In this document: in pieces, positions 36,912-50,285 of the stretch | Position numbering within the stretch: the first letter of the stretch is position 1 | Layout: each line of letters opens with the position of its first letter | Origin: Natrinema gelatinilyticum | Lineage (GTDB): Archaea > Halobacteriota > Halobacteria > Halobacteriales > Natrialbaceae | Direction of reading: 5' to 3' | NCBI RefSeq assembly: GCF_024266705.1 | Contig: NZ_CP100756.1 | Span: forward strand, 1,054,001-1,118,000 | DNA: 64,000 nt | Notes under the pieces: generated by a model | What the model saw: the letters and a program-made list of their open reading frames with translations, nothing else | Told to the model about the DNA's origin: nothing | The model's database searches: none | Translations under genes and position numbers: made by a program

Positions 36912-37798
36912 CCGCTCTCATCGCCACGCCGAACCGAATCGATTCGTCTCACGCCCGTCACCAGGCAGCAAGGCACTGGGTCGCAGCACCAGCAGAGTAG
37001 CCAGCAGCGGGGCGAGCAGTACGGCCGTCGACAACAGCAGGGCGGCCAGCAACAGGCACACCAGCAGCACCAGGGCGGCCGCCGGCACAGCGGATTCGAA
37101 ACCGACGCGATCGAACAGAGCAATCTCAAGTACGGCGGCGAAGTCCGCCAGGAGGAGTATCACGGCGGCCAGCCCCGGCAGCAGGACCGGCGTGAGCGGC
37201 GCAGCGGGCAAGGCCGGGGCGACCGACCGCAGCAACGGGGCGGCGAGCAGTACCAGGGCGGTCAACCGACGAATTCGCAGATCGACGAGCAACACTGGCA
37301 GGGGGCAAAGAGCAGTGCCGCAGCGACCGACAGAGCCAGCGAAGGAACCGATACCGGGAACGCGGCGACCAACGCGGCAGTCAGCGCTGGCAAGGGCAGT
37401 CCGAATCCGGACGGCACCAGCGAAGCGAGGGCCACCAGTCTGGCAGCCAGCGAAATCGCGGCAGTCAGAGCCGACAAGGGCAGCGAATGGGGGGCGAGTA
37501 CGGAGTCACCCAGCAATATGACCGGGAACGAAACCGTGGCAACACCGACGGCTTCACCGGTCGATCGGACCGCGAGCGGACGAGCAGCGGCCGCCAGCAC
37601 GGTCAGCGGGGGCGACGATCGGAGCACGGCGACCGGACGGACGCCCGCGAGTCGGACCGGGGCCCGCGGTCGAGCAGCGGGAACGACCGGAACCAACAAC
37701 TCGAGGACGAAGACATGAGCAACCGCCGGCACATCCACGAGCGAGATCCGACTCCCGATTCGAATCGGTCCCGCGACGAGGACTACCGCTCTCGGTGA
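36912..37798 (+). pseudogene. Gln/Gly/Arg-rich low-complexity protein gene, frame-broken
   Basis: The plus strand carries a repetitive coding region in two frames. From 36912 one frame opens without a start codon and reads tracts such as QQSSQQRGEQYG, RRQQQGGQQQ and EQSNLKYGGEVRQEEY. After about 37300, at a run of five G, adding one G would continue the same style (WQGGKEQCRSDRQSQRR). The second frame runs to RSRDEDYRSR and the stop at 37798. GC at third positions favours these frames over the Leu-rich minus ORFs. No domain is recognisable. Slippage in repeats has probably disabled the gene. Confidence 0.55.
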
Positions 37799-37898
37799 CG
37801 GCAGGTCACCCAGCGTCTCGAACGCCAGTGCCGACGTCGGTCGACGACGTCGGAAATTCGCCTGCGGAATTATTACCGGGGCTTTCGAAACTGAAGCC

Positions 37899-38510
37899 GT
37901 GAGCGAACCAGACTCCGACTCCGAACCAGAATTGACCCCCGAACTCGACGACGACGCGATGGCTCAATTTCCCGTCCCGACGTTCGACGACCTGCCCGAG
38001 GACCTCCAGGGTCGAATCGTCGAAGAGACCGAGCGCGCTGGATTCACGCCGAACGTGTTCTCGGCGTTCGCGTACAAACCCTCGCACTTCCGGGCGTTCT
38101 TCGAGTACCACGACGCGCTCGTCGAAGACACAGCCCTCGAGCGTGAAGAGATCGAGATGATCGTCGTCGCCGTCTCCGGCGTCAACCACTGTTACTACTG
38201 CAACGTCGCCCACGGCGCGCTCGTTCGCATCTACGCCGACGATCCGACGTTAGCCGACCAGCTGATCGCGAACTACCGGACGGCCGATATCGACGACGCC
38301 CACCGGACAATGCTCGACGTTGCCGTCAAACTCACCGAGCGCCCGATGGAGGTCGAACCCGCCGATCTCGAGGCCCTGCGCGAAGCCGGTTTCAGCGAAG
38401 AAGCGATCTGGGACATCGGCGCCGTCACCGCCTACTACAACCTGAGCAATCGAATGGCGACTTTCGCCGAGATGCGGCCGAACGACGAGTTTCACACGCT
38501 CAGAAGGTAG
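37899..38510 (+). CDS. AhpD-like peroxidase-related protein (carboxymuconolactone decarboxylase fold)
   Basis: 203 aa from the GTG at 37899. The redox site is HCYYCNVAHG, with C98 and C101 and H105, characteristic of alkylhydroperoxidase D-like peroxidase-related enzymes. Surrounding motifs FKYHDALVE-like (FFEYHDALVED) and TAYYNLSNRMA also match. It probably reduces organic hydroperoxides, or protects against carbonyl radicals, with a thiol donor. A GTG start is chosen because the conserved region begins about residue 25. Confidence 0.88.
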   Translation: MSEPDSDSEPELTPELDDDAMAQFPVPTFDDLPEDLQGRIVEETERAGFTPNVFSAFAYKPSHFRAFFEYHDALVEDTALEREEIEMIVVAVSGVNHCYYCNVAHGALVRIYADDPTLADQLIANYRTADIDDAHRTMLDVAVKLTERPMEVEPADLEALREAGFSEEAIWDIGAVTAYYNLSNRMATFAEMRPNDEFHTLRR

Positions 38511-38550
38511 TCGGAAGAAAGGGTCCGATCCGATTCGTCGGTCGGATCCG

Positions 38551-43146
<4,596 letters not shown>

Positions 43147-43167
43147 ACACAGGCATAGCCGAATCGA

Positions 43168-43176
43168 CTATAAGAG
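43168..43176 (-). promoter_or_regulatory. TATA element of gltB
   Basis: On the minus strand it reads ctcttatag, about 26 bp before the ATG at 43146. A second AT-rich stretch (tgtttataatacgc) lies about 35 bp further upstream and could be an alternative element. Confidence 0.45.
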
Positions 43177-43610
43177 GCTAATCCATTATGACTAAGCGTA
43201 TTATAAACACATAGATATAGATATAAGGTCATGTGCAATACCTTAATTTACATTTACGGCGAGTTCACTCCGGTCGTCTGCAGAGACTCTCGGAGTGCGA
43301 CAATCGATGAACAGACAGGCCGTCGAATTCCCCTCCCGGAAAGGTCGACTTCCCGGTAGCGAGGAAATGTCAGAGACACGTAGTGCTCACCCACCAAAGT
43401 GAACACCACAGTAGAGTAGTAACTCGTGATTTGGTAAGCAATCTTTGGTTAAGCAATTAGGTTTCGATGGAATAACCCGGTGTTTTCGCACGTTCTCGCT
43501 CGAAATTAATCACGTTCTGATTCGGCGCTGGAGACGGTCGGAACGGCATCGAAGAGAGAAAGACAGCGGTGGATGGTCCGAGTGGCACGACGGAGACGGA
43601 CCGATCGGAT
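43177..43610. other. Intergenic region with promoter DNA, no gene seen
   Basis: The part near 43180-43260 is strikingly AT-rich for this genome and belongs to the gltB promoter. The rest has only short, poorly coding frames. I see no RNA gene or repeat. Confidence 0.45.
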
Positions 43611-45092
43611 CTAATACGACTTCGCGAAGTACGCGATCTCGTCTGCAGTATCGCCGCAGACCCCACATTCCTTCGTCTCGGGTTCGGGGACGTTACCCGC
43701 CGTTGTACCACCCTCGTCGGTTAAGGGCTGCATGACGATTTCCGCGGCGATTTTTTCCTTGATGGCCTCCTCACACGCTTCGTCGCCACACCACGGCGTC
43801 TTCACGTAGCCACCATGTTTGCCGATCGTCCCGAGAATCTCCTCCGGACTGTGGGCCTCGCGGACGTTCTCCGCCAAGTTCTCCTCGGCCGCCTCGTAGA
43901 GTTTGTCGTAGATTGCCTCGAGGTGCTCGTCGACGGCGTCGACGATCCCATCGCGGTCCGCGACGGACTCCTCGTTGTCAGGTCGGTGAACCAGCGTGGC
44001 CTCCTCGTCCTCGACCTCGTAGGGGCCGATTTCGAGGCGGAGCGGCACGCCGTTGAGTTCGTGTTCGTTGAACTTGAAGCCAGGATTGCGCTCGTCGCGA
44101 TCGTCGAGTTCGACGCGGAACCCGGCCGCCTCGAGGTCGTCGGCGATACCCCGCGAGTACTCGAGAACGTCTTCTTTCGTGTCTTCCTGCCAGATGGGCA
44201 CGATGACGGCCTGCGTCGGCGCAATCGTCGGCGGAAGGACGAGTCCCTGGTCGTCGGAGTGGGTCATAATGAGCGCGCCAATCGCCCGCCAAGAGAGGCC
44301 CCAAGAGGTGGTGTAGGCCGTTTGCTCGGTCTCGTCCTCGTCGACGAAGGTTATGTCGAACGCCTCGGCGAAGCTCTGGCCGAGATTGTGACTGGTCGCA
44401 CCCTGGACGGACTTACCGTCGGGCATCAGTGCCTCGACGGTCGTCGTCGTGTCTGCGCCGGGGAATTTATCGTGTTCGGGTTTCTTGCCGCGGAGGACCG
44501 GAATCGCCAGTACGTCCTCGTAGACACGCTCGTACTGATCGAGCCGGGTCCAAACTTCTTCCCACGCACCCTCGTTGTCGGCGTGGGCGGTGTGGCCCTC
44601 CTGCCACATGAACTCCTTCGTCCGGAAGAACGGCTTCGTCTCCGTGGCCTCCCAGCGGACGACCGAACACCACTGGTTGAGCCGCAGCGGGAGATCGCGG
44701 TGACTGCGCGTCCAGTCGGCCATGAACGGCGCGATGATCGACTCGCTCGTGGGACGGACGGCGAGCCGTTCCTCGAGTTCCTCGTGGCCGCCTTGCGTTA
44801 CCCACGCAACCTCGGGATCGAATCCCTCGACGATGTCCTTCTCCCGCTCGAGGAAGCTCTCCGGGATGAACATCGGGAAGTAGACGTTGTCGACGCCGGT
44901 TTCCTTGAACCAGCCGTCGAGCGCGTCCTGAATCCCCTCCCAGAGCGCGTATCCGCGCGGTTTTGTGACGATGAACCCGCCCATCGGGGCGTAGTCTGCG
45001 AGGTCGGCCTTCTGGACGACTTCGGCGTACCACTCGCCGGGTTTGTGCGATTTCGACTCGGTGATTCCGAGTTCCTGACTCTCGTCGCTCAT
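43611..45092 (-). CDS. proS: Proline-tRNA ligase (archaeal/eukaryotic type)
   Basis: 493 aa. It charges tRNA-Pro in the cytoplasm. Class II motifs are present: motif 1 around GGFIVTKPRGYALWEGIQ, motif 2 with FFRTKEFMWQEGHTAH, motif 3 near SWGLSWRAIGALIMTHSDDQG. The anticodon-binding domain and a C-terminal zinc-type domain (WCGDEACEE...CGVCGD) follow, as in archaeal ProRS. The start is the ATG at 45092 with a TTTAAG element about 26 bp upstream. Confidence 0.96.
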   Translation of the reverse strand: MSDESQELGITESKSHKPGEWYAEVVQKADLADYAPMGGFIVTKPRGYALWEGIQDALDGWFKETGVDNVYFPMFIPESFLEREKDIVEGFDPEVAWVTQGGHEELEERLAVRPTSESIIAPFMADWTRSHRDLPLRLNQWCSVVRWEATETKPFFRTKEFMWQEGHTAHADNEGAWEEVWTRLDQYERVYEDVLAIPVLRGKKPEHDKFPGADTTTTVEALMPDGKSVQGATSHNLGQSFAEAFDITFVDEDETEQTAYTTSWGLSWRAIGALIMTHSDDQGLVLPPTIAPTQAVIVPIWQEDTKEDVLEYSRGIADDLEAAGFRVELDDRDERNPGFKFNEHELNGVPLRLEIGPYEVEDEEATLVHRPDNEESVADRDGIVDAVDEHLEAIYDKLYEAAEENLAENVREAHSPEEILGTIGKHGGYVKTPWCGDEACEEAIKEKIAAEIVMQPLTDEGGTTAGNVPEPETKECGVCGDTADEIAYFAKSY

Positions 45093-45117
45093 TGGTTCGA
45101 CTCTCAGGCAGCGCGGG

Positions 45118-45123
45118 CTTAAA
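45118..45123 (-). promoter_or_regulatory. TATA element of proS
   Basis: On the minus strand tttaag lies 26-31 bp before the ATG at 45092, fitting a leaderless archaeal transcript. Confidence 0.5.
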
Positions 45124-45197
45124 CCATGCGAAGGCCGGACGCCGGTGTGAGACGTACCAGGGAGCTGAACCGGGACACGGCGACAGGTGTCCGGCGA

Positions 45198-45587
45198 TCA
45201 GCCGCTGTCGCGGTCGAGTCGCTCCTCGCGGGTGTATCTCCCGTGGAATGCGAGCATGTCGATACCCATCACAACCAGCGAGAGTCCGCCAGCGCTGGTC
45301 AGGAGGAAAAAGGCCCAACCACTTCCGACGAGTCCGAGCGGGAACGACAACCCGAGCAGGATGCTCCCGGCACCGTTCCACCGGTACCACGCCCAGCGGT
45401 CGGTCAGTCTCGTATCGGTCGCCGCGACGATATCGAACAGGCCGGCCAGTCCAAGCAACCCCATTTGTCCGAGCAACACCGGTGTTTGGATGACACGGGC
45501 ACCGAGCAAGACGACGCCAGAGCCGCCGACGAGGAACAGAAACACGCCGACGACCGCACTGACTTGGCGGTTGCGACGTTCGTTCAT
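45198..45587 (-). CDS. Four-helix membrane protein of unknown function
   Basis: 129 aa with four predicted membrane helices (AVVGVFLFLVGGSGVVLLGA, PVLLGQMGLLGLAGLFDIVAA, GAGSILLGLSFPLGLVGSGW, LLTSAGGLSLVVMGIDMLAF). The N- and C-termini are charged and cytoplasmic. I do not recognise the family. It is likely transcribed separately, upstream of and in the same direction as proS. Confidence 0.65.
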   Translation of the reverse strand: MNERRNRQVSAVVGVFLFLVGGSGVVLLGARVIQTPVLLGQMGLLGLAGLFDIVAATDTRLTDRWAWYRWNGAGSILLGLSFPLGLVGSGWAFFLLTSAGGLSLVVMGIDMLAFHGRYTREERLDRDSG

Positions 45588-45770
45588 ATGGTTTCCAGCG
45601 TTGATCGAAAGCGTCGGTTCCGGGTGCGGAGAGCCATTGTTTTAAATTCACACAATAAGTACTTAACCATTGGCGGAATGCGTTCGCCTTTGCCGTGAAC
45701 GGGAAACGAAAAGTCTGTTTTATCCGGTTCTCGCAGTTTTATGCGACCGACTGGCGTACGTAGGAACGGA

Positions 45771-46745
45771 ATGAAAGCGATCGAAGTCGACGCGTACGGC
45801 GACAGCGACGAACTCTCCGTCGTCGACGTACAGACACCGGAGCCGAACGCAGGAGAGGTCCGCATCGACATCGAAGCCGCGGGCATCAATTTCGCGGACA
45901 TCATGCAGCGCCGCGGCCACTACCCGGGCGGTCCCGAACCACCGTACGTCCCCGGTATGGAAGCCGCGGGGACGGTCGACGCGGTCGGCGAGGGTGTCGA
46001 CGACCTCACGGAAGGCGACCGCGTCGTCACGATGCTCGACACCGGCGGCTACGCGGAGTCCGTCACCGCCGACGCCGGGATGCTCTTTCCGATTCCGGAC
46101 GCGATGAGTTTCGAGGAGGCCGCCGGCTTTCCTGTCCAGTTTCTCACCGCCCACGCCTGTCTCTTCGAATGGGGCGGACTCGAGGCGGGCGAGTCGGTGC
46201 TGATCCAGGCCGCCGCGGGCGGCGTCGGTACGGCAGCCGTTCAGTTAGCGTCGAACGCCGACGCCGAGGTCTTCGGCACCGCGAGCACGCAGGAGAAACT
46301 CGACCTCGCAGCAGACCTCGGCTGTGACCATCCCATCAACTACACGGAGACGGATTTCCGCGAGGTCGTCGACGAGGAGACCGACGGCGAGGGCGTTGAC
46401 CTCGTCCTCGAGAGCGTCGGCGACGACGTCTTCGACCGCAGCCTCGACGCGATGGCCCACTTCGGGCGGATGGTCACCTACGGCGTCGCAAGCGGCGTTC
46501 CCGCCGAGGTCAGCAACCAGCGCCTGCTCTTCGAGAACAAGACCGTCTCGGGGTTCCACCTCGGACAGGCCGCGATGCACGATCCGAGTCGGGTCATGCA
46601 GGCCGTCCCGGGCCTCACGGAGGGACTCGCGAGTGGCGACCTCGAGGTCGTCCTCGGCGAGGCGTTCGCGCTCGAAGACGCGGCCGAGGCCCACCAGTAC
46701 ATCGAGGATCGCAAGAGTTCCGGGAAAATAGTATTGAAACCGTGA
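45771..46745 (+). CDS. Zinc-independent quinone oxidoreductase (MDR superfamily)
   Basis: 324 aa from the ATG at 45771. It belongs to the NADPH:quinone reductase branch (QOR) of the medium-chain reductases: MKAIEVDAYGD...VVDVQTPEPNAGEVRI, AGINFADIMQRRGHYPG, and the NADP loop IQAAAGGVGTAAVQLA. No zinc-binding Cys/His are at the usual places. It probably reduces quinones or enoyl compounds with NADPH. An element of tttta lies about 30 bp upstream. Confidence 0.9.
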   Translation: MKAIEVDAYGDSDELSVVDVQTPEPNAGEVRIDIEAAGINFADIMQRRGHYPGGPEPPYVPGMEAAGTVDAVGEGVDDLTEGDRVVTMLDTGGYAESVTADAGMLFPIPDAMSFEEAAGFPVQFLTAHACLFEWGGLEAGESVLIQAAAGGVGTAAVQLASNADAEVFGTASTQEKLDLAADLGCDHPINYTETDFREVVDEETDGEGVDLVLESVGDDVFDRSLDAMAHFGRMVTYGVASGVPAEVSNQRLLFENKTVSGFHLGQAAMHDPSRVMQAVPGLTEGLASGDLEVVLGEAFALEDAAEAHQYIEDRKSSGKIVLKP

Positions 46746-46799
46746 GATGCCGGTGACCGCTGACTCTGAGAGGGGCGAAGTACGTCCGTCACGCTTGCA

Positions 46800-46990
46800 T
46801 ATATCGTATCAACTGTTTACTCATGGGTACTATCTCGACGCATGGCGCCGTGACCGCGCGCTCGAGAGACTCGAAGCAGGCGAAGTCACGTTCTCCCGTG
46901 CAGCTGAGATTGCAGATATGACCGACTAGAAGTTCTCGCAGATAGCGCGAGAAGAAAACATCACGTGGATCGACGACGACGATTCACTCG
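46800..46990 (+). pseudogene. UPF0175 family (antitoxin-like) gene remnant
   Basis: The frame reads DAWRRDRALERLEAGEVTF, SRAAEIADMTD, then TAG where the family normally has Trp or a related codon, then KFSQIAREENITWIDDDD. The remnant lacks its N-terminal beta/ribbon half. The consensus helix RRDRALERLEAGEVTFSRAA is strong. UPF0175 proteins are often paired with PIN or other toxin partners, but none is here. The gene is 5'-truncated and stop-interrupted. Confidence 0.65.
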
Positions 46991-47107
46991 GCGATACGTC
47001 GGGAACCGTGTCGAGGAGTTACGTGCAGAGCAGGCGCAAAGCCTCGCCGTTCACAGCGGAAATACGTGCCGTCAAAGGACGAAGCAGACCACACGTACCG
47101 TGGTGAA

Positions 47108-48385
47108 CTACCCCACCCTACTCGTCGCCTTCGGCGACTCCTTGAGGGCAGGGCTTCCTGCTTCGACGACGCGACGTGCAGATACGGGAACGGTATCCAC
47201 AGCGGTCGCGGTCTCCACAGGCGTTGCTTCGGAGTGAACCACTCCTAGGTTCTCCAGACCACGCGACTGGATGTTCAACGCCGCGTTCCAATCCCTCTCC
47301 AACTCGAACCCACACGACGGGCAGGAATGTTCGCGGACCCACACCGGTTTCGCCGTCTCCACGCCACACGATGCACACTCTTTCGTCGTGCCATTCGGTT
47401 CGACTTCGATAACGTGACACTCGTTCTTCCGACCGTGATGTTTCAGAATCGTACTGAAGTTTCGCCAGCCGACTTCGGCCTTGTTCCGAGCGTTGCCACT
47501 GGCTTCAAGCAGTGACGTCACGTTCAAATCCTCAACGAACACGGCATCGTGCTCGGTCGTGTAATAGTGTGCGAGTTTGTGTTTATAATCTCGCTTCTTG
47601 TTCGACATACGAGCATGGATTTCAGCGACTCGCCGCCGTTGCTTCTCCCAGTTGTTCGACTCGTATTGCTTGCGAGAAAGCGAACGCTGCTCACGTTCGA
47701 GGCGTTTTCGCTCGTCGGAGAAGTCAAGACGTCCGACGGAGCGTCCGTCCGAATCCTGGACGAAGGTGAGAACGCCGAGGTCGATCCCAACCGTGTCTTC
47801 CGGCTCAATGTCAGCTGAGTCTGGTTTCTCTGGCGTGTCGGTGCTGATGCAGAACGAAGCGTACTACGCTCCTGTGGGTTCTTTCTTCACCGTGACTTCC
47901 TTGATAGCATCGTGGTCGGGAAGGTCACGGTGAAGTCGGAGTGGGATTTCAAGGGTTTCGCCGCGTACTTTTGTGAGGCGGAGTATCGCTCGGTCTCTCG
48001 GGCCACTCTTCGTGTCGAGTTCGAAGCCTGATTGCCGGTACGTGAAACTCCGATACTCACGCGGTGACTTCCAGTTCAGCGAGCCAACGTCGTATCCCTT
48101 GGCTTTGAGTGTGCCAAGGTTGGTGATGTTGGTACGGATACGCTCGACAGCTTTCTGCAACACGGTGGAGTAGACCTGTTTGAGGTCAGTCCACTGTTGC
48201 TTGAGTTGTGGGAGTTCATCTCGGACGTGCCAGACACGCTGTCGAAGCGTCCCCTCGTCTTCTGGTATCTTGGTGAATTCGTGGAGGGCGTGGTTGTAGA
48301 GTTGTCGCACGGTGTCACGAGTCCAGTCCAAACTCTCCCGTTGGGTGGTGGTGGGAAAGAGACGGTATCGTGGACTGTACTCCAT
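47108..48385 (-). pseudogene. tnpB: TnpB RNA-guided nuclease with internal amber codon
   Basis: A 425-codon frame with one internal TAG at codon 174 (after TVKKEPTGA, before YASFCIST), where TGG is likely in intact relatives. On either side the TnpB fold is complete: N-terminal helix-turn-helix and RNA-binding part (SPRYRLFPTTTQRESLDWT), RuvC D202 (GIDLGVLTF), a RuvC Glu in VFVEDLNV, the zinc ribbon CASCG...CPSCG, and a final Asp in ELERDWNAALNI. TnpB cuts DNA guided by an RNA from the element end. The amber codon probably disables it unless read through. Confidence 0.8.
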
Positions 48386-48454
48386 GCGACTTGTTTTCGT
48401 CTATGGAGTGTAGTTTATTAAGCGTTTATGAGTAGAGATGTGTGACAATCGTGG

Positions 48455-48518
48455 GGGTGCTGTATCCCCGCCCTCCTCGCTCCCGTCGGTCGCTCCTCGA
48501 GGACGGGGGCTTAGCACC
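48455..48518 (-). repeat. Long imperfect hairpin at the tnpB element's left end
   Basis: The region begins and ends with ggtgc/gcacc and contains ccccgtcctc pairing with gaggggcgggg-type sequence. It is typical of the subterminal palindromes recognised by the IS200/IS605 transposase TnpA as single-stranded DNA. Confidence 0.55.
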
Positions 48519-48520
48519 CT

Positions 48521-48819
48521 CTCTTTCAGCTAAAACGGATGGTTTGAGCGTTCTGCCCTCATAATGGTGAGGAGCCGAGACGGTCTACCCGCCCACTTAA
48601 TCGGACAGTGTCGGATTGCCTATGTTTAAGCGGAAGACTCCCCTTCTGTGGCGAGGCAGGGTGCGACAACACAGGTACCTCTGAATCCTCACGCCGGGGA
48701 TAGGAGTAACGGCTGGTTGGCACAGCCAGTAGGTCACTTTCGAGGGAACTACGAACCTTAAACATCCCAACCCAGCGGTGCCGTGGGAATCCTCGCGCTT
48801 CAGCGCGGGGAAGATGTCA
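48521..48819 (-). mobile_element. PATE-like palindromic element docked on the NUDIX stop codon
   Basis: Read on the minus strand it starts TTGACATC then a hairpin (CCCCGCGCT/AGCGCGAGG at 48791-48810) and ATTCCC, followed by non-coding DNA with gtgccaacc...tactcctatcc. The same layout starts at 59991. Such IS605-derived non-coding elements are known as PATEs in haloarchaea. The TGA in TTGAC is the stop codon of the NUDIX gene. Its far end is either truncated or merges with the tnpB element. Confidence 0.6.
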
Positions 48820-49350
48820 AGTCCCCCGCGCTTCGTCAATTGATACGTCCCACTCGAGGTCGTGACCGACGAACGCAGCCTCGTCCAGCGGTTCGCCGCC
48901 CTCGAACAGGAATTCGCCGACGACCGTGTTCCCCTCGAGGACCCCCGGCAACCAGAGGTGGTCGTCCTCCCACATCTGGTCGTACGGCACCTCGTCGACG
49001 GGAACCCACTCCGGGTGAGCCTCCTCGGAGGAGGTTGGCTGGCCGTCGAACGAGGTCGTTCGGTAGACGTGACAGACCGTGTGAACGTCGCCGTCGAGCA
49101 GGAACGTGAGTTCGCCTGCTTTCTGGAGGTCGCGCACTTCGAGACCGACCTCTTCACGCGTTTCGCGGATAGCACAGTCTCGCGGGGCCTCGCCGGGTTC
49201 GCATTTCCCGCCGGGTCCGTTGTACCACCCCTCACCCAGACCGCGGCGTTTCTCGATGAGGAGTACCTCGCGGTCGGGATCGTCACTCGTGACTGGCCCG
49301 TCACTGCAATCGAAGTCCCGAAGCGGGAAACATAGCGTCGCCTCGATCAT
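48817..49350 (-). CDS. NUDIX hydrolase (8-oxo-dGTPase-like)
   Basis: 177 aa. The NUDIX box spans residues 47-70 (GGKCEPGEAPRDCAIRETREEVG) with all catalytic Glu. The domain order and the N-terminal VLLIEKRRGLGEGWYNGPG are typical of MutT/MTH1-like enzymes that hydrolyse oxidised nucleotides, here mostly 8-oxo-dGTP by inference. The C-terminal WDVSIDEARGT is long. Its stop codon lies inside the TTGACATC end of a palindromic element, so the natural C-terminus may have been longer before insertion. Confidence 0.85.
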   Translation of the reverse strand: MIEATLCFPLRDFDCSDGPVTSDDPDREVLLIEKRRGLGEGWYNGPGGKCEPGEAPRDCAIRETREEVGLEVRDLQKAGELTFLLDGDVHTVCHVYRTTSFDGQPTSSEEAHPEWVPVDEVPYDQMWEDDHLWLPGVLEGNTVVGEFLFEGGEPLDEAAFVGHDLEWDVSIDEARGT

Positions 49351-49397
49351 ATCAGACGGTTGGATCGGAGCGAGAAAAGGCTATACGCTCGCTCGAG

Positions 49398-50285
49398 TCA
49401 CTCATCAGCATGCGAAAAAACGAACTCTCGTACGAGCTTGGCGGCCAGCGCTGCGGCCTGCCCGTCGTCGCGGTCGTTAACCTCGACCACGTCGAAGCCG
49501 TCGGCGAGCGGGGCAACTGCGCGCACGACGTCGCGGAGGTCGCCTGGTTCGAGACCGAAGGGCTCCATCGTTCCGGTTCCGGGCGCGTAGCCGGGATCGA
49601 CAGCGTCGATATCGACGCTCAGGTAGACGTTGCGGTCAGCGAGACGGTCGCCGGGAGACCACTCCGCGACGTCCGCGGGCGGAACGACGGTTACGTCCGC
49701 CGCCGCCGCACGTTCCCACTCCGCCTCGCTCCCGGTTCGAACGCCGAGCAGGATCGCTTCGTCGACCGAATCAACGTCCTCGACGATCCGCCGGGTAACA
49801 GCGGCGTGTGATAGCGGGTTGCCGTCGTACGCGTCGTACAGATCGAGGTGGGCATCGAGACAGACGAACACGTCGGGCTCGACCGCTCGCGCACTTGCGA
49901 GCGAGACGGTGTGTTCACCCCCCAGCACGAGGGGGACACCGTCGTCCCAGACGACTTCTCGAAGGGCGCTCGTCAGGTACTGTAGGTACGCTTCGACGTC
50001 GTCCCACGCGCGGATATCGCCGCGGTCGACGACGCCGAGCTCCGAAAACCGCTGGTCCGTCCGGTGGTCGTAATCGTCGAATGGCGTGGCAAAAGAGCGG
50101 ATTCGACGGGGCCCGAAGCGGGTCCCCGGTTGAAAGGTCGTCGTAGCGTCCAGGGGCGCACCGACGACCACGAAGTTCGCGCCTTCACGATCGGGCTGTC
50201 GCCCTCGCGTGTCGGATCGCCCGTCGCGGTCGATATCGCCCGCCGCGTCGGGCCTCTCGCGTTCGTCGGTCGCCCCGGGAAACAT
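49398..50285 (-). CDS. speB: Agmatinase
   Basis: 295 aa from the ATG at 50285. Ureohydrolase metal sites are visible: GGEHT, DAHLDLYD (D-x-H-x-D) and SVDIDAVDPGYAPGTG. It cleaves agmatine to putrescine and urea, a step of archaeal polyamine supply. The start overlaps the last base of the IF-5A gene's TGA, so the two are coexpressed. That pairing is functionally apt because IF-5A is modified with a polyamine-derived group. The long upstream extension in the same frame is an artefact from the IF-5A reading frame. Confidence 0.93.
   Translation of the reverse strand: MFPGATDERERPDAAGDIDRDGRSDTRGRQPDREGANFVVVGAPLDATTTFQPGTRFGPRRIRSFATPFDDYDHRTDQRFSELGVVDRGDIRAWDDVEAYLQYLTSALREVVWDDGVPLVLGGEHTVSLASARAVEPDVFVCLDAHLDLYDAYDGNPLSHAAVTRRIVEDVDSVDEAILLGVRTGSEAEWERAAAADVTVVPPADVAEWSPGDRLADRNVYLSVDIDAVDPGYAPGTGTMEPFGLEPGDLRDVVRAVAPLADGFDVVEVNDRDDGQAAALAAKLVREFVFSHADE

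Larger units (their letters stand above)
47095..48520 (-). mobile_element. IS200/IS605 (IS1341)-type element carrying tnpB
   Basis: The element holds tnpB on the minus strand. On the left flank of its start is a long imperfect hairpin (48455-48518), and after its stop is a small hairpin (gtcgccgaaggcgac) then gagtagggtggggtagttcac, which is an IS605-type right end and the place where the omega RNA normally ends. No tnpA is present. Its insertion borders a remnant UPF0175 gene, so it contributed to local decay. Confidence 0.65.

Noticed and set aside
36918..37738. Two minus-strand Leu/Val-rich ORFs that look like membrane proteins
   Set aside because: They are the reverse complement of Gln-rich coding (CAG read as CTG), so their hydrophobicity is a by-product. 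Codon bias favours the plus frames.
47108..48385. Amber codon in tnpB as a pyrrolysine site
   Set aside because: There is no sign of pyrrolysine genes in this window and the neighbouring UPF0175 remnant also has a stop, so simple decay is more likely.
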